From positions 21,013 to 85,012 of the forward strand of contig NZ_BHYL01000059.1 of NCBI RefSeq assembly GCF_003851725.1: a stretch of 64,000 nucleotides of DNA, written 5' to 3'. Below are positions 58,089 through 64,000 of this stretch, in pieces (within the stretch, counting starts at the first letter, position 1; every line of letters begins with the position of its first letter). The stretch is from Cellulomonas algicola (GTDB lineage: Bacteria; Actinomycetota; Actinomycetes; Actinomycetales; Cellulomonadaceae). The notes beneath the pieces were generated by a model. That model ran no database searches. It had not been told where the DNA came from and was given only the letters and a program-made list of their open reading frames with translations. Made by a program: the position numbers and the translations under genes.

Positions 58089-59123
58089 ATGGCCCTGTTC
58101 GACCTGCCCCTGCCCGAGCTCGAGCGGTACCTCCCGGAGCTCGACGAGCCCGCGGACCTCGACGACTTCTGGGCGACCACGCTCGCCGAGGCCCGCCGTC
58201 ACGAGGTCCTGGTCGACGTGACGCGGACCGACGCGGGCCTGCGCCTGGTCGACGTCGACGACCTGACGTTCGCGGGCTTCGACGGCCAGCCGGTGCGCGC
58301 GTGGGTGACCCGCCCGGCGGGCAGTGCGGAGTCGGGCGAGCTGCTGCCCGCGGTGGTCGAGTACATCGGCTACGGCGGCGGGCGCGGGTTCGCGCACGAG
58401 CGGCTCGCGTGGGCGACGGCGGGCTTCGTGCACGTCGTCATGGACACGCGCGGGCAGGGCTCGACGTGGGGCAACGGCGGCCACACGCCCGACCCGGCGG
58501 GTTCCGGACCGGCGTCGCCGGGCGTCATGACGCGCGGCATCCAGGACCCCGAGCAGCACTACTACCGCCGGCTCATGACGGACGCGGTGCGTGCGGTCGA
58601 CGCGGTGCGGGCGCTGCCGGGCGTCGACCCGCGGCGCGTGACCGTGGCGGGCATCAGCCAGGGCGGCGGCGTCGCGCTCGCGGCCGCGGGACTGTCCGAC
58701 GGGCTCGCGGCGGCCATGCCGGACGTGCCGTTCCTGTGCCACTACCGCCGGGCGGTCGACATCACCGACGCGTTCCCGTACGGCGAGCTCGTCCAGTACC
58801 TCGCGGTGCACCGCGGCGCCGAGGAGCGCGTGTTCCGCACGATGGCGTACTTCGACGGCGTGCACCTGGCCCGACGGGCGACCGCGCCCGCGCTGTTCTC
58901 GGTCGCGCTGCGCGACATGACGTGCCCGCCGTCGACGGTGTTCGCGGCGTACAACCACTACGCGGGCCTGACCGGTGACCGGCCGCGCACGGACATCGAG
59001 GTCTACACCTTCAACCAGCACGAGGGCGGCCAGGCCCACCAGCTCGAGCGCCAGCTGCGGTGGCTCCCGTCGGTGCTGTGCGCGTCGGAGGGTGCCGCGT
59101 TGGAGACCGCGACAGTCCGCTGA
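58089..59123 (+). CDS. CE7-family acetyl esterase (acetylxylan esterase/cephalosporin-C deacetylase)
   Basis: A 344-residue cytoplasmic esterase with AAGGAG before the ATG. Family signatures: RGQGSTWGNGG (the RGQ motif, residues 121-131), nucleophile GISQGGG with S190, then D276 (ALRDMTCPPS) and H311 (FNQHEGGQ). The N-terminus (MALFDLPLPELERYLPELDE) is typical. CE7 enzymes remove acetyl groups from short xylo-oligosaccharides and cephalosporin C. This fits a plant-polymer-degrading actinobacterium. Confidence 0.93.
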   Translation: MALFDLPLPELERYLPELDEPADLDDFWATTLAEARRHEVLVDVTRTDAGLRLVDVDDLTFAGFDGQPVRAWVTRPAGSAESGELLPAVVEYIGYGGGRGFAHERLAWATAGFVHVVMDTRGQGSTWGNGGHTPDPAGSGPASPGVMTRGIQDPEQHYYRRLMTDAVRAVDAVRALPGVDPRRVTVAGISQGGGVALAAAGLSDGLAAAMPDVPFLCHYRRAVDITDAFPYGELVQYLAVHRGAEERVFRTMAYFDGVHLARRATAPALFSVALRDMTCPPSTVFAAYNHYAGLTGDRPRTDIEVYTFNQHEGGQAHQLERQLRWLPSVLCASEGAALETATVR

Positions 59124-59192
59124 CAGGGGTCCGCGGCCCCATCGCGTCGGGATGGCACGGGCGTCGCCGCCGGCTCCGGACCGGGTGACATC

Positions 59193-59214
59193 TAAGTTAC
59201 GCACTAGTAACTTA
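59193..59214. promoter_or_regulatory. Palindromic operator upstream of the acyl-CoA synthetase gene
   Basis: TAAGTTAC (59193-59200) and GTAACTTA (59207-59214) are perfect 8-base inverted arms with a 6-base spacer, 26 bases before the start codon. The form suits a TetR- or GntR-type repressor of fatty-acid genes. The regulator is not obviously in the window. Confidence 0.6.
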
Positions 59215-59239
59215 CGGTTGCGTAGGTTACGGTCGTGCG

Positions 59240-60931
59240 ATGGACAGCGCGCCGCCTCTCTCGTTCGACCTCCCCCGCGGGGTCCCGCGGGACGTCGACG
59301 TCCCCGACGAGCCGCTCACCGCCGCCCTCGACCGCGCCGCCGCGACCTGGCCCGACCGCGTCGCGCTCGACTTCCTCGGCGCCACCACGACGTACCGCGC
59401 GCTCGCCGACCGCGTCGCGCGCGCCGCGCAGGTGCTGCTCGACCTCGGCGTCCGCCCCGGTGACCGCGTCGCGCTCGCGCTGCCCAACTGCCCCGCGCAC
59501 GTCGTCGCGTTCCAGGCCGCGCTGCGGGTCGGGGCGGTCGTCGTCGAGCACAACCCGACCTACACGGCCGACGAGCTCGCGCACCAGCTCGCCGACTCCG
59601 GCGCGGTCGTCGCGCTCGTCTGGCAGAAGGCGGTCCCGGCCGTGCTCGCCGGACGCGACCGCACCGACGTGCGCACCGTCGTCGCCGTCGACCTCGCGGC
59701 CGACCTCCCGTGGCGCAAGCGGCTCGCGCTGCGACTGCCCGTCGCGAAGGCCCGTCGGACGCGTGCCGCCATGCAGGGCCCCGTCCCGGCCGACATCCCC
59801 TCCTGGCACCGCCTCGTCGCCGGCGCGCGACCGCTCGACCCGGCGACCCCGCAGCCCCAGGCGCACGACGTCGCGCTCCTGCAGTACACCGGCGGCACGA
59901 CGGGGACGCCCAAGGCCGCGGTGCTCAGCCACCGCAACCTCGTCGCGAACGCGATCCAGGGGCACGCCTGGACCGGCGTCGCACCCGGCACGGAGGTCGT
60001 CTACGGCGTCCTGCCGTTCTTCCACGCGTTCGGCCTCACGCTGTGCCTCACGTACGCGGTGCGCGTGGGCGCGACGCTCGTCGTGTTCCCGTCGTTCGAC
60101 CCCGCCCTGGTGGTCGCGGCGCAGCGCCGCCGTCCCGGCACGTTCCTCCCCGCCGTCCCGCCGATGCTCGACCGGCTCGTCACGGCCGCCGAGTCCGCGG
60201 GTGCGGACCTCACGTCGTTCACGCACGCGATCTCCGGCGCCATGGCGCTCCCGGCCGAGACCGCGCGTCGCTGGGAGGCCGCGACCGGCGGGCTCGTCGT
60301 CGAGGGGTACGGCATGACGGAGACGTCGCCCGTCGCGCTCGGCAACCCGCTCACGCCCGAGCGTCGCCCCGGCACGCTCGGCCTGCCGTTCCCGAGCACC
60401 GAGGTGCGGGTCGTCGACCAGGAGGACCCGACGCGCGACGTCGACCCGGCCACCGGCGGCGAGCTGCTGATCCGCGGGCCGCAGGTGTTCCAGGGCTACT
60501 GGCAGCGCCCTGACGAGACCGCCGCGCAGCTCCTGCCCGGCGGCTGGCTGCGCACCGGTGACGTCGTGCAGGTCGTCGACGGCAGCGTCGTCCTGGTCGA
60601 CCGCATGAAGGAGATGATCGTCACCGGCGGCTTCAAGGTGTACCCGTCGCAGGTCGAGGACCACCTGCGCGGCATGCCGGGGATCGCCGACGTGGCGGTC
60701 GTCGGGGTGCCGGGCGGCGCGATGGGCGAGTCGGTCGTCGCCGCGGTCGTGCTGGCCGACGACGCGTCCGGGGTCGACCTCGCGGCCGTCCGCGCGTGGT
60801 GCGAGCAGCGGCTCGCCCGGTACGCGCTGCCGCGCCGGCTCGTCGTGCTCACCGAGCTCCCGCGCTCGCAGGTCGGCAAGGTCCTGCGCCGGGTCGTGCG
60901 CGAGCAGGTGCTCGCGGGCGGCGCCGCCTGA
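59240..60931 (+). CDS. Acyl-CoA synthetase (AMP-binding, long-chain fatty-acid type)
   Basis: A 563-residue ANL-superfamily enzyme. P-loop-like motif YTGGTTGTPKAAVLSH (about 216-230), GYGMTETSPVALGNP (adenine/acyl site), LRTGDVVQVVDG and the catalytic-lysine tail PRSQVGKVLRRVVREQ. The length and LPFFHAFGLTLC segment fit long-chain acyl-CoA synthetases (FadD-like). It activates fatty acids with ATP and CoA. Preceded by a palindromic operator. Confidence 0.93.
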   Translation: MDSAPPLSFDLPRGVPRDVDVPDEPLTAALDRAAATWPDRVALDFLGATTTYRALADRVARAAQVLLDLGVRPGDRVALALPNCPAHVVAFQAALRVGAVVVEHNPTYTADELAHQLADSGAVVALVWQKAVPAVLAGRDRTDVRTVVAVDLAADLPWRKRLALRLPVAKARRTRAAMQGPVPADIPSWHRLVAGARPLDPATPQPQAHDVALLQYTGGTTGTPKAAVLSHRNLVANAIQGHAWTGVAPGTEVVYGVLPFFHAFGLTLCLTYAVRVGATLVVFPSFDPALVVAAQRRRPGTFLPAVPPMLDRLVTAAESAGADLTSFTHAISGAMALPAETARRWEAATGGLVVEGYGMTETSPVALGNPLTPERRPGTLGLPFPSTEVRVVDQEDPTRDVDPATGGELLIRGPQVFQGYWQRPDETAAQLLPGGWLRTGDVVQVVDGSVVLVDRMKEMIVTGGFKVYPSQVEDHLRGMPGIADVAVVGVPGGAMGESVVAAVVLADDASGVDLAAVRAWCEQRLARYALPRRLVVLTELPRSQVGKVLRRVVREQVLAGGAA

Positions 60932-61059
60932 CCCCTCGACCCGTGAGGGGCGGTCGTCGGCGAGTCGTGCGTCCGGGCCGACGCCCACACCGGCGTCCGC
61001 GGCGAGCGCCGCCCCTGACGTCCCGGCCGCCGTGACGTGCGCGTGCCACCCCGAGCGGG

Positions 61060-61656
61060 TCAGGCGACGGGGGTGTCCGCCGTCGCGAGCAGGCCGCGGA
61101 CGAGGCCGTCGACGAGGTAGCGGTAGCTGACGTCGACGTCGTTGGGCATCCCGAAGCCGCCGTCGAGCTCGAGCACGACGAACCCGTGCAGCGCGGCGCG
61201 CACCGCGCGGACCGCGTCGACGTGCCGTGCGGCCGGGACACCGAGCCCCGCGACCGTCTCCGACATCAGCGACACGGTCCGGGCCGCGGCCACCTGCACC
61301 GCGGTCGCGTCGGCGTCCTGCGGCCAGCCGCCCACCTGCACGGCCCGGTAGCGGCCGGGGTGACGACGCGCGTAGTCGCGCAGGGCGTCGGCCATCGCGC
61401 GCAGGCGCTGCTCCGGCTCGGCATCCGCCGGAGCCGCCTCGTCGAGGGTCTCCGTGAAGTCCTCGACGCACGCGCGCGCGACGTCGCGCCGCAGGCCGGG
61501 CAGGCCGTCCACGTGCTTGTAGAGGCTCGGCACGGCGACGCCGGCGCGCGCGGCGACGGCGGCGAGCGTGAGGTCGGCGAGCCCGCCGGGGGACTCGTCG
61601 AGGACCGCGAGCGCGAGCCCGACGACCGCCGACCGGTCGAGGCCCGCCCTAGGCAC
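61060..61656 (-). CDS. TetR-family regulator (WHG-type C-terminal domain)
   Basis: A 198-residue regulator from a GTG start that lies 8 bases inside the hydrolase gene. DNA-binding helix-turn-helix: LADLTLAAVAARAGVAVPSL, YKHVDGLPGLRRDVARACVE. The C-terminal domain has LRAMADALRDYARRHPGRYR and VRAALHGFVVLELDGGFGMP, the WHG/TetR_C_33 pattern. It probably represses the hydrolase-tetR operon by binding the palindrome at 62,501. Confidence 0.92.
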   Translation of the reverse strand: MPRAGLDRSAVVGLALAVLDESPGGLADLTLAAVAARAGVAVPSLYKHVDGLPGLRRDVARACVEDFTETLDEAAPADAEPEQRLRAMADALRDYARRHPGRYRAVQVGGWPQDADATAVQVAAARTVSLMSETVAGLGVPAARHVDAVRAVRAALHGFVVLELDGGFGMPNDVDVSYRYLVDGLVRGLLATADTPVA

Positions 61657-62491
61657 GCCGGTCCACCCCGCCCGCGACGCGGTCCACGAGCGCGACGAGG
61701 TGCTCGGCGACGGCGGCGGGTGCCTCGTGCTGCGGGTAGTGCCCGACACCGTCGAGCAGGACGGGGGTCACGTGGGGTGCGGTCTGGGCCACGCCGCGCA
61801 GCGTAGCCGCCGGGTCCTTCGACTCGGGGTCCGCGCTGCCGGTGATCGCGAGCACGGGGACGGTGACGTCGGCGAGGCGCGTGTCCTCGTGGCCCTCGAG
61901 CAGCCGCAGGGCGAGGGTGCGGAGCTGCTCGAGGTGACCGGGCCGGGCGAGGTCCCGTCGCAGGGCGTCGAGGTGGGACCGCACGTCGACCGGTGCCTTG
62001 ACGAGGGTGCTGTAGAACCACGCCCAGGCACGAGGGCCCCACGGGCGGCGGAGCAGGACGTGGACCTGGGCGCGCACGGCACCCGGCGCGGCGCCGTCGT
62101 TGGCGGCGTAGGCGAGCAGCGCGACGCCCGCGACGAGGTCGGGGCGGTCGGCGGCCGCGCGTGCGACACCACCGGCGCCGACCGAGCTGCCGACCAGGAC
62201 CGCGGGCCGCTGAGGTGTCGCGCCGAGGTGCTCGGCGAGCGCGAGCGCGTCGCCGGCGATCCCCTCGACGCCATGACCCTCGGGGTCGACGGGGTCGGTC
62301 TCGCCGTGGCCGCGCAGGTCGAGCGCCGCGGTGCGGTAGCCGTGCGCGTGGAGCTCCGGCAGGACCGGGGCCCAGGTCGAGCGCAGGTCGCCCATGCCCG
62401 GCACGAGCACCACGAGGGGCCCGTCGGTGGGGCCGTCGACGGTGTAGGCGAGCCGCCCGAACGGGCGCCGGAGGTGCTGTGTCGTCGTCAT
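61649..62491 (-). CDS. Alpha/beta-fold hydrolase
   Basis: A 280-residue hydrolase. Oxyanion region LVVLVPGMGDLRSTW, then TAALDLRGHGETD. The nucleophile elbow is VLVGSSVGAGG, Ser in G-x-S-x-G. The acid is in ITGSADPESKDP and the catalytic His in GVGHYPQHEAP. It starts 10 bases after a perfect palindrome and overlaps the tetR gene at its end, so it is the regulated gene of a two-gene operon. Substrate unknown. Confidence 0.92.
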   Translation of the reverse strand: MTTTQHLRRPFGRLAYTVDGPTDGPLVVLVPGMGDLRSTWAPVLPELHAHGYRTAALDLRGHGETDPVDPEGHGVEGIAGDALALAEHLGATPQRPAVLVGSSVGAGGVARAAADRPDLVAGVALLAYAANDGAAPGAVRAQVHVLLRRPWGPRAWAWFYSTLVKAPVDVRSHLDALRRDLARPGHLEQLRTLALRLLEGHEDTRLADVTVPVLAITGSADPESKDPAATLRGVAQTAPHVTPVLLDGVGHYPQHEAPAAVAEHLVALVDRVAGGVDRRA

Positions 62492-62500
62492 GCGGCCAAA

Positions 62501-62515
62501 GCTAATGCCATTAGC
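62501..62515. promoter_or_regulatory. TetR operator before the hydrolase gene
   Basis: GCTAAT-GCC-ATTAGC is a perfect 15-base palindrome 10 bases upstream of the hydrolase ATG, in a short AT-rich stretch. The TAATGxCATTA core is the classical form of TetR-family operators, and a TetR gene is cotranscribed. Confidence 0.7.
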
Positions 62516-62605
62516 CAACGCGCCGCAAGGGGGTGTGCGCAGCGCGTCACCCCGCGAGGTGCGGCACGATGGACCGGCACTGTCACCCACCGAAGGAGTT
62601 CCGTC

Positions 62606-63013
62606 ATGTCCGCAGCGCTGCCCGAGGTCTCGGGGTCGTTCGGCGACAAGCCCACGCTGACGTTCCCCGACGCGCAGCCGTCCGGCGAGCTCGAGGTGGT
62701 CGTGCTGTCGCGCGGCGACGGCGAGCTGGTCGAGGCCGGCGACGACATCGAGGTGCACTACCTCGGCCAGTCGTGGCAGGGAGGCGTCTTCGACAACTCG
62801 TACGACCGCCGCTCGACGATCTCGTTCGGGATCGGCGTCGGCCAGGTCATCGCCGGCTGGGACGAGGGCCTCGTCGGCCAGCAGGTCGGCTCGCGCGTGC
62901 TCCTGTCGATCCCGTCGCACCTCGGCTACGGCGACCGTGGCGTGCCGCAGGCCGGCATCAAGGGCGGCGACACGCTCGTCTTCGTCGTCGACATCGTCGG
63001 CACCAGCCGCTGA
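62606..63013 (+). CDS. FKBP-type peptidyl-prolyl cis-trans isomerase
   Basis: A 135-residue single-domain FKBP with AAGGAG before the ATG. Core residues: DDIEVHYLGQSWQGGVFDNS, FGIGVGQVIAGWDEGLVGQQ (the V-I-x-G-W-D-E-G motif), GSRVLLSIPSHLGYGDRGVP, then DTLVFVVDIVG. No signal peptide, so it is cytoplasmic. It assists folding at proline peptide bonds. Followed by a very strong terminator. Confidence 0.95.
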   Translation: MSAALPEVSGSFGDKPTLTFPDAQPSGELEVVVLSRGDGELVEAGDDIEVHYLGQSWQGGVFDNSYDRRSTISFGIGVGQVIAGWDEGLVGQQVGSRVLLSIPSHLGYGDRGVPQAGIKGGDTLVFVVDIVGTSR

Positions 63014-63051
63014 CGTCGACGCGCACCGGCCGCTGACGCGCCGGTCGCCGA

Positions 63052-63099
63052 GCACGACACGGCCCCCGTCGCCAGCGAGCGACGGGGGCCGTGTCGTGC
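63052..63099. terminator. Very strong hairpin terminator after the FKBP gene
   Basis: A perfect 21-base stem, GCACGACACGGCCCCCGTCG plus C (63052-63072) with its complement at 63079-63099, around a 6-base loop. It lies between convergent genes and can stop transcription from both sides. Confidence 0.9.
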
Positions 63100-63159
63100 C
63101 CGGACGGGTGTCAGCGGTGCCCGAGCGGTGGCAGCCCTGGCAGCCGTGGCCCGACCGTG

Positions 63160-64000
63160 TCAGCCGCGCAGCACGTGCCGCGCGATGAAGTCGTTGCGGA
63201 ACTTACCGTCCGGGTCGGTCCGCGCGACCAACGCGGCGAAGTCGTCCCACCGGGGGTACAGGCGGGCCAGGTCGCGGCCAGGGTCGGCGAACAGCTTGCC
63301 CCAGTGCGGCCGCGCGTCGAACGGCTGGAGGGCGGACTCGAGCGTCGGGAGCACCGCCTCGACCTGCGGCTGGAGCGGCTTCCACGTGAAGTGCAGCCCG
63401 ACCCGGTCGTCGCCGTAGGCCGTGGACAACCACAGGTCGTCGGCGGCGATCGTGCGGACCTCGCTGACCTGGAGCAGCGGCGACACGACGTCGGCGAGGC
63501 CGCGCACGGCCGCGAGCGCGTCGACCGCGTGCGCGCGCGGCACGAGGTACTCGGACTGCAGCTCGTCACCGTTGCTCGGCGTGAACTCGAGGCGGAAGTG
63601 CGGCAGCCGCTCGTGCCACGGGCCGGGGACGCCGAGCTGCTGCGTGCAGCTCACGGGGTCGATGCCCGGCAGGGGGTGGCGCGGACCGTCGGCGGGCGCC
63701 GCGCCGAACAGCTCGGTCCGGCGCTCGTACCCGTCCGCACCGACACGCGTCTTGCGCCACACCTGCTGCACGGCGTCGCCGGTCCAGTCGGTGAAGAGGC
63801 TCACGGAGTCGGCGCTCGACGTGATCGCGTCGAGGTCGGTCAGCACCGCGTCCCACGGCAGGTCGACGTGCACCTCCTGCGCGACGAGGAACGTCGGCTC
63901 GACGTCGAGCGTCACGCGGGCCGCCACCCCGAGGGCACCGAGCGCGACGACGGACCCGGCGAAGTCGTCGTCGCCACGGGCGACGTGCCGCAGCGACCCG
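63160..64000 (-). CDS. Alditol/arabinono-lactone oxidase-like FAD enzyme, C-terminal part
   Basis: The gene runs off the right edge, so only the last 279 codons are present. The reading frame is open to base 64,000 (SLRHVARGDDDFAGSVVALG, ALGVAARVTLDVEPTFLVAQ). The visible part is the ALO-type substrate domain: FTDWTGDAVQQVWRKTRVGA, HERLPHFRLEFTPSNGDELQ, PRAHAVDALAAVRGLADVVS, and the catalytic-region ending LHFTWKPLQPQVEAVLPTLE, ARPHWGKLFADPGRDLA, which matches xylitol/alditol oxidases (AldO/XyoA). These enzymes oxidise sugar alcohols using a covalently bound FAD and produce peroxide. The FAD-binding half with the histidine attachment site is outside the window. Confidence 0.85.
   Translation of the reverse strand, partial: GSLRHVARGDDDFAGSVVALGALGVAARVTLDVEPTFLVAQEVHVDLPWDAVLTDLDAITSSADSVSLFTDWTGDAVQQVWRKTRVGADGYERRTELFGAAPADGPRHPLPGIDPVSCTQQLGVPGPWHERLPHFRLEFTPSNGDELQSEYLVPRAHAVDALAAVRGLADVVSPLLQVSEVRTIAADDLWLSTAYGDDRVGLHFTWKPLQPQVEAVLPTLESALQPFDARPHWGKLFADPGRDLARLYPRWDDFAALVARTDPDGKFRNDFIARHVLRG

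Noticed and set aside
56742..59123. A 793-codon frame joining the cystathionine beta-synthase and esterase regions
   Set aside because: The first two-thirds are out-of-frame reading of cbs. Only the esterase from 58,089, with its own ribosome binding site, is coding.
59204..61471. A 755-codon minus-strand frame opposite the acyl-CoA synthetase
   Set aside because: Antisense shadow of a well-supported gene. The true minus-strand gene here is the TetR regulator in another frame.

Overview
The window is high-GC DNA from an actinobacterium. The nucleoid protein Lsr2 (two copies), frequent GTG starts, GTGA/ATGA gene overlaps and the housekeeping gene set fit Micrococcales, perhaps Cellulomonadaceae, but the family is an inference. 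It falls into two parts. Bases 1 to about 46,500 are accessory DNA: short operons on alternating strands, many genes I do not recognise, insertion-sequence remnants, pseudogenes and several gene-free gaps of 400-700 bases. From about 46,600 to 64,000 the DNA is denser, richer in GC and carries ordinary metabolic and regulatory genes. No tRNA, rRNA or CRISPR array was seen, and the left end of the island lies outside the window.

Island, region by region. 1-7,109 (minus): a Wadjet-type plasmid defence operon jetA-jetB-jetC-jetD, with jetD cut by the window edge. 7,755-9,271 (plus): a two-gene Kiwa anti-phage system (kwaA, kwaB). 9,890 and 18,550 (minus): two Lsr2 paralogues. 10,929-12,770 (minus): a secreted NucA/NucB-type DNase with a ComJ/Nin-like inhibitor gene downstream. 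13,270-13,720: a broken IS5-family transposase. 14,817-17,952: an XRE repressor gene divergent from a tightly overlapping five-gene operon of unknown function, with a matched pair of palindromic operators in front of each; this is the best candidate here for an undescribed system. 19,043-21,239: a minus-strand set of unknown genes that includes a membrane protein. 22,991-25,775: a polymorphic nuclease toxin and an overlapping immunity gene. 27,126-30,797: a small secreted cysteine-containing protein followed by a lipoprotein, a membrane-fusion-type protein with a peptidoglycan-binding domain, an ABC ATPase and an FtsX-like permease. 30,821-32,802: an ECF sigma factor with a membrane regulator and a secreted small protein. 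32,999-34,262: a complete-looking IS3 element. 34,487-35,850: a second ECF sigma/membrane-regulator pair. 36,503-41,058: surface and signalling genes, including a histidine kinase and response regulator, a PASTA lipoprotein and an Ltp-repeat protein. 42,912-46,348: a three-gene unit with a degenerate tyrosine-recombinase-like protein and a DDE-transposase-like protein, which looks like an undescribed mobile element.

Conserved side: a VOC protein, a flavodoxin-like protein, a saccharopine-dehydrogenase-like reductase, an HNH endonuclease, a siderophore-interacting reductase, a MarR/MFS divergent pair, a serine hydrolase, an ABC transporter pair, a Bax-inhibitor-1 membrane protein, cystathionine beta-synthase, a CE7 acetyl esterase, an acyl-CoA synthetase, a TetR/hydrolase pair with a clear operator, an FKBP-type isomerase and the C-terminal part of an alditol-oxidase-like flavoenzyme.

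Taken together the accessory half is a defence and competition island: Wadjet against plasmids, Kiwa against phages, secreted or contact-dependent nucleases with immunity partners, a possible bacteriocin export unit, two ECF sigma switches, and Lsr2 proteins that could silence the acquired DNA.
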